Below, piece after piece: positions 26,370 through 34,738 of a stretch of DNA of 40,978 bases; position 1 is the stretch's first letter, and every line of letters begins with the position of its first letter. Below the pieces are notes generated by a model. The model ran no database searches. It was not told where the DNA came from and saw only the letters and a program-made list of their open reading frames with translations. Source of the stretch: Candidatus Limosilactobacillus merdavium (GTDB lineage Bacteria; Bacillota; Bacilli; Lactobacillales; Lactobacillaceae); contig JAHLFK010000005.1 of the NCBI GenBank assembly GCA_018883805.1, positions 1 to 40,978 on the forward strand, given 5' to 3'. Both the position numbers and the translations under genes were made by a program.

Positions 26370-29300
26370 CTATTCAGTTTTCTTTTTCTTCTTTACTAAT
26401 CCAAATGTTAGTAGTTGAAGAAGGAGCGTTACTAATACCAGCATTGTGCCTGTTACAAGACCTGGTTCTTGCTTATCACCAGTCTGTGGTAACTGCTGGT
26501 TATTATTCTGAGCAGCCTTTGATTCATCTCCTGCTGTAACATTAACTACATCGCTATTTGCAGTAGCTTTTGTTGCAGCAGTACTAGTTATAACAGCTGG
26601 AGCAGCTACCTGAGATTGACTTGGCTTGGCTGATGCAACTGGTGCTTCAGCTTGAGTATTGTCTGAATCTGCAGGGCGAGTTGCTGCGGCATGACTTCCG
26701 CTAGTAGTTGCTGAAGCTGATCCTGGATTTTCTGGATCTGCTGGCTTATCTGGAGTTACCGGTTTATCCGGGTCTACTGGTTTATCCGGGTCTACTGGTT
26801 TATCTGGATCTACTGGTTTATCTGGGTTCACCGGTTTGTCTGGATCTACTGGCTTATCTGGGTTCACCGGTTTGTACCCAATTTCTACCAATTCATCTTC
26901 AGAATTAACACCAGGAGTTACCGCCTCAACCTTTTCGATTGTTGGTACATAGCCATCAATCTTTTCTGGGATGTATTCTGCCCAACTTGAATCACCATCA
27001 ACTACCCATTCAGTTTCGCTAATTACCTCACCTGTGATTGGGTGCTTGGTAACTTGCTTCTTAAACGTTACCGTCTGGGTAATTGTCTTCTTACTACCAT
27101 CTGGCAATGTTACTGTAATTACCCGATTAACTGTCTTAGTTTCATCACCAACCTGGTGAGCTAAGTAGTTAACATGGTGTTCTTGATCCGCAGTGTTTTC
27201 ATCTACTACTGAAGAATTAATCTTGTCTATATCCGCAACGTGACCGTCTACCGATGGAACAGCAAATTCTTCAAATTGACCAGTTGTCCAGTTTCCATAT
27301 GTTACCTCCCCAGTTTGTAGGTTTGTTGTCTTGTCCCGATGAAGAGTTACTGTATGAGTAATTGTTTCAGTCCGCCCATCAGGATGGTGAAGATGGATTA
27401 CTCGGTTAACATCTTTCGACTCTGTTTCTGTCTTGTAGTTAGCCTCATAGCGCACTTCAACTTCAAAGTCTTTAGAATCTGGAGTAACTGTTTGTGATGG
27501 AACAACTGACATACTTGGCTTCTTACCATCGATTTCGGAAACTTGGTATTCCTCGAAAGTTAAGCTATTTTCACGCCAATTTTCTGAGATTGTTTCCCCG
27601 GTCCATGGGTTAATAATCTTTTCGTACGTGAATGTAACTGTTTGTGGAACTTCCTTAACAGTACCATCTGGTAAGATTAGCTTGATTGTCCGCGTTACTG
27701 TCTTCTCACTAGTTTCAATTCTATTTTCACGATAACTAATGTAGACATGTTGATCTTCTGTGTTCGCATTTGGAGTGAATGCTTCAAGCTTTTCCTTGTC
27801 TGGAGTATAACCATCGAGCTTTTCGATAGTGTATTCTTCCCAAGTTGCATTACCATCAACTACCCATTCAGTTTCACTAATAATCTCACCATTAATTGGA
27901 TGACGGGTAACCTGCTTCTTAAACGTTACGGTTTGAGTAACTACGGTTAAATGACCATCTGGCAATGCCACTTTAATTATCCGATTAACCGTCTTAGTTT
28001 CATCACCAACCTGGTGAGCTAAGTAGTTAACGTGATGCTCTTGATCTGCAGTACTTTCATTTACTTCTAAAGAATTAATCTTGTCCACATCAGAAACATG
28101 ACCATCTATTTGTGGGATAACAAACTCTTCAAAGAAATGACCTGTTGACCAATTTCCGTATGTTACTTCACCAGTTTGTAAGTTAGTTATCTTGTCCCGG
28201 TGAAGGGTTACTGTGTGGGTAATTGAGTCAGTCCGCCCATCAGGATGGTGGAAGTGGATTACTCGGTTAACATTCTTCGATTCTGTTTCTGTCGTGTAAG
28301 CCGCTTCATAACGCACTTCGACTTCAAAGTCTTTAGAATCTGGAGTAACTGTTTGTGATGGAACAATTGATATACTTGGCTTCTTGCCATCGATTTCAGG
28401 AACTTGATATTCTTCGAAAGCTAAGCTATTTTCACGCCAATTTTCTGAGATCACTTCCCCAGTCCATGGGTTAATAATCTTTTCGTACGTGAATGTAACT
28501 GTTTGCGGAACTTCCTTAACAGTACCATCTGGCAAGATTAACTTAATTGTTCGCGTTACTGTCGTTTGACTGGTTTCAACCTTGTTTTCTTGGTAACTAA
28601 TGTTGATCTGCTGATTTTCAGCATTCACGTCCGGAGTAAATGCTTCAACCTTGTCGATATTTGGTGTGTAGCCATCAATCTTGTCTGGAGTGTATCCTGC
28701 CCAATTTGTATTGCCATCAACCATCCACTCGGTTTCACTAATTACTTCTCCAGTAGTTGGGTGACGAGTAATTTGCTTCTTGAAAGTTACGGTTTGCGTA
28801 ATTGTCTTCTTACTACCATTTGGTAATGTAACCGTGATTATTCGATTAACTGTCTTAGTTTTATTATCAACTTGGTGAGCTAAGTAGTTAACATGGTGTT
28901 CTTGATTTGTAGTATTTTCATCTACTACCAAAGAATCAATCTTGTCTACGTCTGAAACGTGACCTTCCACTGGTGGAACAACATATTCTTCAAATTGACC
29001 TGTTGACCAGTCGCTGTATGTCACTTCACCGGTTTGTAAGTTAGTCACCTTGTCCCGGTGAAGAGTTACTGTTTGCGTAGTTGTTGTAACATCCCCATTA
29101 GGATGGTGAAGATAAATTACCCGATTAACTTCCTTTGATTCTGTTTCTGTCGTATAAGCCGCTTCATAACGCACTTCGACTTCAAAATCTTTAGTATCCG
29201 GCGTAACTGTTTGTGATGGAACAATTAACATGCTTGGCTTCTTGCCATCGATTTCAGGAACTTGATATTCTTCGAAAGCTAAGCTATCTTCACGCCAATT

Positions 29301-31610
29301 TTCTGAGATTGTTTCCCCAGTCCACGGGTTAATGATCTTTTCGTACGTGAATGTAACTGGCTGTCGAACTAACTGAATAGTACCATCTGGTAAGATCAAC
29401 TTAATTGTCCGCGTTACTGTCGTTTGACTGGTTTCAACCTTGTTTTCTTGGTAACTAATGTTGATCTGCTGATCTTTAGTATTTACATCCGGAGTAAATG
29501 CTTCAACCTTGTCGATATTTGGTGTGTAGCCATCAATCTTGTCTGGAGTAAATGCTGCCCAACCTGCATCACCATCTACGGCCCATTCAGTTTCGCTAAT
29601 TACCTCACCAGTAACTGGGTGCTTAGTAACTTGCTTCTTAAAAGTCACCGTTTGCGTAGTTGTCTTCTTACTACCATCTGGCATAGTTACGGTAATTACT
29701 CGGTTAACTGTCTCCGTTTTATTAGTAACTTGGTGAGCTAAGTAGTGAATGTTTACTACTTGATCCACTGTGTTTTCATCAACTGCTGTGGCGTCAAGTT
29801 TTTCAATATCTGCAACGTACCCACCTACCGTTGGAGTGACATATTCTTCAAATTGGCCAGTTGTCCAGTCACCGTATGTCACTTCACCGGTTTGTAAGTT
29901 AATCACCTTGTCCCGGTAAAGAGTTACTGTTTGCGTAGTTGTTGTAACATCCCCATTAGGATGGTGAAGATAAATTACCCGGTTAACTTCCTTTGGTTCT
30001 GTTTCTGTCTTGTAAGCCGCTTCATAGCGAACCACTACTTCAGAATTTTCAGAATCTGGATTAACTACAAGTCGATGAATATATGTTATATCAGGCTTTT
30101 TCCCGTCAATTTCAGCTGGCCGGTAATCATTAAGCATAATGCCGTCCTCATTCCAAGCACCATAACTAATAATTTCACCGTTAGCATTTTTAATTATTTG
30201 ACGAGTAAAGACTGCTGTTTGTCTTACATAATCGATCGTGCCGTTCGGTAAGATCAACTTAATTGTCCGGGTTACTGTTCGTTTATCAATCTCAGTTTTA
30301 TTTTGTGGATAACGAATTTCTACAACTGAACTTTCAGTGTCAGGCGTTACTGTCATTTCAGCAACAGATGTCTTATCAGGCATAACGCCATCTACTTCTC
30401 CAAATTCGCGACCTTCAAACTTATTGTTTCCTGTTGTCCATTCATCGTTAATCACTTTATTAGTCCATGGATTAATTGTAACGGTATGAGTAAATGTAAC
30501 AGTTTGTTTGATTTCCTTAGTGGTGCCATCAGGTAAGTACACTATGATTGTCCGTGTGATCTCTTTATCTTCAGTTGTTACTTTGTTTTGCTGCATCCGG
30601 ACATTAATAGTTACCGGACCTGAATCATTATTTACTGTTGAACCTTGTACAACTGTCTGCTCAGGTGAATAGCCATCCTTTGGAACAACCGTATAGTCGT
30701 TGAAAGTTAAGCTTGGTTGCCAGTCTTCAATAATCTCAATTACCGTACCTGTATAAAGATCATATTTTACTTTTCTTGTAAATGTAACTTCTTGGCGATT
30801 TAATACTTCGGTAGTAGTCCCGTAGTTTCCGTAGATGATCTGCTCTACTTTTTCTATTTCGTCTCTCACTTCAGTAGCATGGCGGACGAAAATTGAGATA
30901 CTTTGGTTCAGGTTGCCATCAATTATGAACTCACTATCCTGACCATCACAGATAATCAAGTTCGCAGGTAAGTATTTCTTAATTTCATCCATTGTCACCT
31001 TTGTGCCTGGAGCTCCGGGGATGTAGATTGGATCATTCAATACTAAATTGAAATTATCCACATCTTGGAATTTAATTTCCACCTGATTTTCTTGAGAAGA
31101 ATCGGAAGTAGGATCACTAGTTGGCGCACTGGAAGGCACTACAACTTCATCACTTGCAGATGGAACGTTAGATGATACATCTGAACTTTCACTTACTGCT
31201 GGAATTTGTGATGAAGCATCTGTACTGTTCCCCGGAGTAGCACTGGTTACTGGATGTGCATCAGATACCGGAGTTTGTACCGCCGCGGCTGAGTCTGCCA
31301 CCACTTGCGAAGTAGCTTCGCTCGAAACTGGTGTCGTTTCTGCTGAACTATTACTGACTACTTCATCATTATTAACTTGTTCTGTATTTTCATTCGTTGT
31401 TATTTCTGCTGATTGGACTGCTGGCAATTCTGTTGGAATTACTTCTTGTCCTTGATTAGCAACTTCATCGGCTGAAGCACTACTCGCGCCCATAAATGTT
31501 AATCCTAAAAGCACGGATGCAACACCGATTGTTAATTTACGTAGGCCAAATCGTTGTTTTATAGGTTGGCCTTTTTGGTTCATCATTTGAACGTTTTTCT
31601 TTGATAACAT
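26370..31610 (-). CDS. YSIRK/LPXTG wall-anchored adhesin with Mub-B2-like repeats
   Basis: A 1746-residue surface protein. Its signal peptide (about 1-48) carries a YSIRK variant, FGLRKLTIGVASVLLG, followed by a Ser/Thr/Val-rich stretch (about 49-176) and a MucBP-like domain (about 177-248). Fourteen repeats of 90-97 residues resemble the Mub B2 domain, with a V-x-R-x-I start, P-D/N-G turn, T-G-E...W and a GY/GKxP middle. From residue 445 they alternate in three types (starts TVTRTIKLIL, EVNRVIYLHH, TVNRVITVTL), giving four supra-repeats. Eight PDKP-type hexapeptides (1582-1629), a Ser/Ala-rich linker, LPQTG (1707-1711), a hydrophobic span and a KKKKK tail complete a sortase substrate. Mucus binding is inferred. 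The ATG follows caggaggat. A WalR-like box lies upstream. Confidence 0.93.
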   Translation of the reverse strand: MLSKKNVQMMNQKGQPIKQRFGLRKLTIGVASVLLGLTFMGASSASADEVANQGQEVIPTELPAVQSAEITTNENTEQVNNDEVVSNSSAETTPVSSEATSQVVADSAAAVQTPVSDAHPVTSATPGNSTDASSQIPAVSESSDVSSNVPSASDEVVVPSSAPTSDPTSDSSQENQVEIKFQDVDNFNLVLNDPIYIPGAPGTKVTMDEIKKYLPANLIICDGQDSEFIIDGNLNQSISIFVRHATEVRDEIEKVEQIIYGNYGTTTEVLNRQEVTFTRKVKYDLYTGTVIEIIEDWQPSLTFNDYTVVPKDGYSPEQTVVQGSTVNNDSGPVTINVRMQQNKVTTEDKEITRTIIVYLPDGTTKEIKQTVTFTHTVTINPWTNKVINDEWTTGNNKFEGREFGEVDGVMPDKTSVAEMTVTPDTESSVVEIRYPQNKTEIDKRTVTRTIKLILPNGTIDYVRQTAVFTRQIIKNANGEIISYGAWNEDGIMLNDYRPAEIDGKKPDITYIHRLVVNPDSENSEVVVRYEAAYKTETEPKEVNRVIYLHHPNGDVTTTTQTVTLYRDKVINLQTGEVTYGDWTTGQFEEYVTPTVGGYVADIEKLDATAVDENTVDQVVNIHYLAHQVTNKTETVNRVITVTMPDGSKKTTTQTVTFKKQVTKHPVTGEVISETEWAVDGDAGWAAFTPDKIDGYTPNIDKVEAFTPDVNTKDQQINISYQENKVETSQTTVTRTIKLILPDGTIQLVRQPVTFTYEKIINPWTGETISENWREDSLAFEEYQVPEIDGKKPSMLIVPSQTVTPDTKDFEVEVRYEAAYTTETESKEVNRVIYLHHPNGDVTTTTQTVTLHRDKVTNLQTGEVTYSDWSTGQFEEYVVPPVEGHVSDVDKIDSLVVDENTTNQEHHVNYLAHQVDNKTKTVNRIITVTLPNGSKKTITQTVTFKKQITRHPTTGEVISETEWMVDGNTNWAGYTPDKIDGYTPNIDKVEAFTPDVNAENQQINISYQENKVETSQTTVTRTIKLILPDGTVKEVPQTVTFTYEKIINPWTGEVISENWRENSLAFEEYQVPEIDGKKPSISIVPSQTVTPDSKDFEVEVRYEAAYTTETESKNVNRVIHFHHPDGRTDSITHTVTLHRDKITNLQTGEVTYGNWSTGHFFEEFVIPQIDGHVSDVDKINSLEVNESTADQEHHVNYLAHQVGDETKTVNRIIKVALPDGHLTVVTQTVTFKKQVTRHPINGEIISETEWVVDGNATWEEYTIEKLDGYTPDKEKLEAFTPNANTEDQHVYISYRENRIETSEKTVTRTIKLILPDGTVKEVPQTVTFTYEKIINPWTGETISENWRENSLTFEEYQVSEIDGKKPSMSVVPSQTVTPDSKDFEVEVRYEANYKTETESKDVNRVIHLHHPDGRTETITHTVTLHRDKTTNLQTGEVTYGNWTTGQFEEFAVPSVDGHVADIDKINSSVVDENTADQEHHVNYLAHQVGDETKTVNRVITVTLPDGSKKTITQTVTFKKQVTKHPITGEVISETEWVVDGDSSWAEYIPEKIDGYVPTIEKVEAVTPGVNSEDELVEIGYKPVNPDKPVDPDKPVNPDKPVDPDKPVDPDKPVDPDKPVTPDKPADPENPGSASATTSGSHAAATRPADSDNTQAEAPVASAKPSQSQVAAPAVITSTAATKATANSDVVNVTAGDESKAAQNNNQQLPQTGDKQEPGLVTGTMLVLVTLLLQLLTFGLVKKKKKTE
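26724..26867 (-). repeat. PDKP hexapeptide-encoding tract
   Basis: Eight tandem 18-bp units encode VNPDKP, VDPDKP, VTPDKP and finally ADPENP. The Asp-to-Asn differences and silent changes show the units are not freshly copied. Such proline-rich, charged tracts span the peptidoglycan in anchored proteins and commonly change unit number. Confidence 0.9.
26868..30278 (-). repeat. Four tandem supra-repeats of about 858 bp within the adhesin
   Basis: Units at 29421-30278, 28563-29420, 27702-28562 and 26868-27701 each encode three Mub-B2-like domains in the same order (types A, B, C; 96, 93-94 and 97 residues, the last one shorter). The middle two units are the most alike. The first is more diverged, especially its type A domain. 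Two older single repeats (30564-30866 and 30279-30563) precede them. Confidence 0.85.
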
Positions 31611-31725
31611 GTATTATCCTCCTGTGAGTTTCTAGTAAAAAGTAGCAATATCATAAAGTTACTTCTTATCTATCCGCACTATTCATAGGGGGAAAACCTA
31701 TTACTTAAGCTTTTAGATATCTTTC

Positions 31726-31753
31726 TGTAAAGTTTTTGTAACCTTTCCGTAAC
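31726..31753 (+). promoter_or_regulatory. WalR-box-like hexamer array
   Basis: Three hexamers, TGTAAA (31726-31731), TGTAAC (31737-31742) and CGTAAC (31748-31753), follow each other with exactly 5 bp between. The first two match the WalR (YycF) consensus TGTWAH-N5-TGTWAH with no mismatch; the third has one. The array lies about 115-145 bp upstream of the adhesin start and beyond the rlmH terminator. Its strand is opposite to the adhesin, which WalR sites tolerate. Confidence 0.6.
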
Positions 31754-31824
31754 ATAATATACTATATCGCTTTCACGGAGGAAATATTATTTAAGGCGAC
31801 TATAAGCTTTCTTATAGATTTAAA

Positions 31825-31866
31825 CAAAAAAGTTCACAAATGAACATACTCCATTTGTGAACTTTT
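31825..31866 (-). terminator. Terminator after rlmH
   Basis: A perfect 15-bp stem (31828-31842 with 31852-31866) and 9-nt loop, followed on the minus strand by a T-run (31825-31831). It begins 5 bp after the rlmH stop codon. Confidence 0.9.
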
Positions 31867-31870
31867 AATT

Positions 31871-32350
31871 CTATTTATGATAAGGCAAGCCATTAATTAT
31901 TGTAAAGGCTCGGTATATCTGTTCTGTTAGCACTAGCCGCATTAATTGGTGAGGTAATGTAAAGCGACCAAAAGAGATTTGTGTATCAGCGCGTTTGAGG
32001 ACTTCAGGACTTAACCCTAGTGAACCACCAATTACAAAGGTGATATCACTATGACCATAGGTAGTCAGCTGGTTGATTTCCTTTGCAAAGTCTTCAGATG
32101 TTCGTTCCTTTCCTTTAATTGCTAAGGCATAAACATATTCTTTATCCTTAATCTTTTCTAGTATTCGCTGCCCTTCTTTGGCCATTACCTCATCCATTTC
32201 AGCCTGGCTTAATGATTCCGGAGCTTTCTCATCCGGAACTTCAACAATCTGAAATTTACAAAAACGACCAAGCCGCTTTGAATATTCAGCGATTCCTGCC
32301 TTAAAATATTTTTCTTTGAGTTTTCCAACGCCAATGATTTTAATATTCAA
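31871..32350 (-). CDS. rlmH: 23S rRNA pseudouridine-1915 N3-methyltransferase
   Basis: A 159-residue SPOUT-fold methyltransferase that methylates pseudouridine 1915 in helix 69 of 23S rRNA in assembled 70S ribosomes. The N-terminus [14 protein letters not shown], the knot loop [10 protein letters not shown] and the C-terminal [18 protein letters not shown]...LPYHK are characteristic. The best start is TTG at 32350: it gives the family's usual length and first residues and has ggtgg about 5 bp upstream. Longer in-frame GTG starts (to 32392) would add a peptide encoded by DnaA-box repeats and are unlikely. The gene is apparently on its own transcript. Its last codons contain TATCATAA, as in the staphylococcal SCC attachment site. 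Confidence 0.93.
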   Translation of the reverse strand: MNIKIIGVGKLKEKYFKAGIAEYSKRLGRFCKFQIVEVPDEKAPESLSQAEMDEVMAKEGQRILEKIKDKEYVYALAIKGKERTSEDFAKEINQLTTYGHSDITFVIGGSLGLSPEVLKRADTQISFGRFTLPHQLMRLVLTEQIYRAFTIINGLPYHK

Positions 32351-32351
32351 T

Positions 32352-32696
32352 TTATCCACCACTTTCAACAATTTATCCACAGAGTTATCCACAAGTAATT
32401 ATATTTTGTTCGCGATTTACCGAATGTTCGGCAGTAAACAGTTAATGAAAACGTTTTCTGTTTTAGAAGTTTTCCACAGTTATCAACAGAAACAACCGTT
32501 CGCTGCGGATTCTCAAATTCCTTGATACATAAGGCCTTAGCTAAAGGATACTTTAATTTAATCCACTTATTCACACATTGTTCAGCTACCTGTGGATAAG
32601 TTTTGCACACTGATAATTGCTGTTATTTCAACACCTTTACAATAGTAAAATATTTTGGCGCTTTTTTCCACCGACTTTTCCACAAGATAATTCACA
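32352..32696. promoter_or_regulatory. DnaA-box cluster
   Basis: Exact TTATNCACA boxes occur at 32373-32381, 32385-32393, 32567-32575 and, inverted, 32591-32599. One-mismatch boxes occur at 32352, 32470, 32480, 32601, 32676 and 32688. Several neighbours are 12 bp apart (32373/32385; 32664/32676/32688). The cluster fills the gap between rlmH and the pgpA-like gene, which otherwise holds no convincing ORF. No dnaA, dnaN or rpmH lies in the window, and the genes on both sides run in the same direction, so this is more likely an auxiliary DnaA-binding region than the replication origin. Confidence 0.75.
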
Positions 32697-32703
32697 GCCA
32701 AAT

Positions 32704-32750
32704 TTTACCTAAAAATAACACGGATTGTGGTAGTGAGATCACAATCCGTG
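32704..32750 (-). terminator. Terminator of the pgpA-like gene
   Basis: A perfect 11-bp stem (cacggattgtg 32719-32729 with cacaatccgtg 32740-32750), followed on the minus strand by a T-rich tract (about 32708-32716). It lies 55 bp after the stop. Confidence 0.75.
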
Positions 32751-32805
32751 GTTAACTGAATAATTACTTTTCTTTCCTAACTGAACATTCGCTTTTTACT
32801 AGAAA

Positions 32806-33303
32806 TCAAGCATACTTATGGGCAATCTTTCCACAAACAGCGGCAACAATTGCGGAAAGAAGATCATCAATAAAAGTATTAACATGCTCATCTGACGTAT
32901 CAAACTTCTTCATAATCCCTGATTTGACCCGATCAAAGTATCCAAAATTTGTTGTCCCAATTGTTCCATAGATTGTCGCAATCTGAAGTGCGATCGTCTC
33001 ATCTACACCAAAGACTCCAGCATCATTCTTTATGATTGAAGAAAGAGGCTCCTTTACCTGTCCCTCTTCTGTTAATCGGTCAAGTTCCAACATTACCATC
33101 GCGTTATTCATTAATTCTCGTTTATGCATAACATCAACAATCGCTTCTTCACACTCTTCTAGGGTAACTTGTGGTTCATATTGACGCTGAGTTTCGTATG
33201 CAATTTTTGCTAAATCAATTTGCTTTACCCCTCGTTCAGCCAGCCGATCAACAACAAATTGATAGGCCTTGGTATCTGGATATTTGAATTTTGGATTATT
33301 CAC
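32806..33303 (-). CDS. Phosphatidylglycerophosphatase A family protein (YutG-like)
   Basis: A 165-residue soluble-looking protein of the firmicute PgpA/YutG family, which dephosphorylates phosphatidylglycerol phosphate to phosphatidylglycerol, the substrate for cardiolipin synthases. Visible features are QIDLAKIAYETQRQYEPQVTLEEC, DETIALQIATIYGTIGTTNFGYFD and FIDDLLSAIVAAVCG, the acidic helices of this family. I chose the GTG at 33303 because ggggtg sits about 8 bp upstream and the resulting length matches YutG; earlier in-frame codons lack support. It lies between htrA and the DnaA-box region and has its own terminator. Confidence 0.78.
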   Translation of the reverse strand: MNNPKFKYPDTKAYQFVVDRLAERGVKQIDLAKIAYETQRQYEPQVTLEECEEAIVDVMHKRELMNNAMVMLELDRLTEEGQVKEPLSSIIKNDAGVFGVDETIALQIATIYGTIGTTNFGYFDRVKSGIMKKFDTSDEHVNTFIDDLLSAIVAAVCGKIAHKYA

Positions 33304-33344
33304 TTTAACACACCCCACATTTGATAATATCCTTATTGTAATAC

Positions 33345-33378
33345 AAATCCGCATCGTCCCATGAGATGATGCGGATTT
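33345..33378 (-). terminator. Hairpin after htrA
   Basis: A perfect 11-bp stem (aaatccgcatc 33345-33355 with gatgcggattt 33368-33378) begins 9 bp after the htrA stop. The T-run on the minus side is poor, so it may be a weak terminator or a transcript-stabilising hairpin. Confidence 0.55.
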
Positions 33379-33386
33379 TCCTTAAT

Positions 33387-34640
33387 TTAGTTAGCCTTAG
33401 TTAATTTTAACGTTGCAGTATGTTGTTGGCCATCACGGTAGTAAGTTACCTTCGCTGTATCACCAACTTTGTACTTATACAGGGCTGATTTTAACGAACT
33501 AGTATTAGTAACCTTAGTATCGCCAAATTTTGTAATTACATCGTATTGTTGTAAGCCAGCAGTTTGTGCTGTTGAGCCGCTTTGAACATCCATAATAACG
33601 ACACCCTTAGTGACACTTGATGGGAGTTTCAAAACTGACTTTTGTTGATCAGTTGTAACCCGACTCAAGTCAATCATGCTAATTCCAAGTGATGGTCGCG
33701 AAATCTTACCATTCTTGATTAGCTGATTAATAATCTTGACAACTTCATTACTTGGAATAGCAAAGCCCATCCCTTCAACAGAAGAACCATCATTACTACC
33801 AGCCAGTTTCATTGAGTTAATCCCAATTACTTGACCAGCCATGTTGATTAGCGGACCACCTGAATTACCGGAGTTGATTGCTGCATCAGTTTGAATAACT
33901 GATGTTAACGTACCATCTGTGCCACTCTTTAGTGTCCGACTCTTTGCTGAAATGATTCCCTTAGTGACAGTATTAGCATATTCACTTCCCATTGGTGAAC
34001 CGATTGCTAAAACATCTTGTCCAGCTTCAATGGAATTAGAATTACCAAATTCTGCAACTGACTTAACGTCTGCAGAATTAATCTTCAGAACGGCCAAATC
34101 GGTTGCTGAGTCAGATCCAATCAAATCAGCGTTAACCTTTCGTCCGTTGCTTAGGATTACTTGTAATGCATTAGATCCTTTAACAACGTGATTATTTGTT
34201 ACAACGTAGGCTGAATTGCCACTCTTTTTATAAATTACCCCAGAACCTTCACTTGCAGTTTGAAGTTTCCCGGAATTTTGAGAGCTGCTTGAATCATCAG
34301 AACCACCACTTATCTGGCCACCAAACATTCCCATGATTCCTTGATCAGACGATTGAACTTCTTGTTTATTGATAACACTAACAACCGCGTCCTTAGTTGA
34401 ATTATAGGCTTTGGTCGATTCATTATTTAAACTAGCTTTATTTTTATTAACCTTAGTTCCCCCAGCCTTATTTGATCCTGCAGGAACATTGGTACTCGAA
34501 TTTTGGATATGGTTCTCAACCATATTTCCGATTCCTAAAGAAAGGCCACCACCAATTAATCCGGCAATTAACCCTACTCCAGCAACTTTTAACCAAAAAT
34601 TTCTTTTGCTATTTTGTGAATCTCGACTCTGATCACTCAT
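33387..34640 (-). CDS. htrA: Surface serine protease HtrA (DegP family)
   Basis: A 417-residue trypsin-like protease anchored by one N-terminal helix (about 17-38), acting outside the membrane on misfolded or secreted proteins. A low-complexity Ser/Gly/Asn linker (about 95-125) precedes the protease domain. The triad is His151 (TNNHVV), Asp181 (SATDLAVLK) and Ser260 (GNSGGPL). A C-terminal PDZ domain (about 320-415) includes GVVIMDVQSGSTAQTAGL. The start lies behind ggggga. It follows yycJ by 98 bp, as in other lactobacilli; an 11-bp-spaced direct repeat in that gap suggests control by a response regulator. Confidence 0.95.
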   Translation of the reverse strand: MSDQSRDSQNSKRNFWLKVAGVGLIAGLIGGGLSLGIGNMVENHIQNSSTNVPAGSNKAGGTKVNKNKASLNNESTKAYNSTKDAVVSVINKQEVQSSDQGIMGMFGGQISGGSDDSSSSQNSGKLQTASEGSGVIYKKSGNSAYVVTNNHVVKGSNALQVILSNGRKVNADLIGSDSATDLAVLKINSADVKSVAEFGNSNSIEAGQDVLAIGSPMGSEYANTVTKGIISAKSRTLKSGTDGTLTSVIQTDAAINSGNSGGPLINMAGQVIGINSMKLAGSNDGSSVEGMGFAIPSNEVVKIINQLIKNGKISRPSLGISMIDLSRVTTDQQKSVLKLPSSVTKGVVIMDVQSGSTAQTAGLQQYDVITKFGDTKVTNTSSLKSALYKYKVGDTAKVTYYRDGQQHTATLKLTKAN

Positions 34641-34697
34641 TAGCCGACTCCCCCAATCTAATATCTCTTAATCATCGTCTTCAATATAGCGTTAATT

Positions 34698-34714
34698 TGT
34701 GAAAATTTAGTGAA
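34698..34714 (+). promoter_or_regulatory. 11-bp-spaced direct repeat upstream of htrA
   Basis: TGTGAA (34698-34703) and AGTGAA (34709-34714) are spaced as in sites for OmpR-family regulators. They differ from the WalR consensus at one and two positions. A TATATT lies about 9 bp to the left on the minus strand, but no clear -35 was found. Confidence 0.35.
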
Positions 34715-34738
34715 GTTTTATTTGTCTTTTAATGATCC

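Noticed and set aside
26700-30300. Regularly spaced repeats that could suggest a CRISPR array, and repeated plus-strand ORFs
   Set aside because: The repeats are in-frame protein domains of the adhesin with a period of about 858 bp. The plus-strand ORFs are antisense shadows that recur because the coding repeats recur.
31764-31810. A plus-strand promoter-like TATACT and GGAGG after the WalR-like box
   Set aside because: No ORF starts there and the convergent rlmH terminator follows closely.
26370-32350. Adhesin region as an SCC-like mobile element
   Set aside because: No recombinase genes and no second direct copy of the core were found; the TATCATAA near 31650 is inverted relative to the rlmH end.
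32365-32610. An 81-codon minus-strand ORF across the DnaA-box region
   Set aside because: No ribosome binding site, Cys-rich improbable composition, and it overlaps rlmH and the DnaA boxes.
32352-32696. Calling this the replication origin
   Set aside because: No dnaA/dnaN neighbourhood, no strand switch of the flanking genes and no obvious AT-rich unwinding element; reported as a DnaA-box cluster instead.
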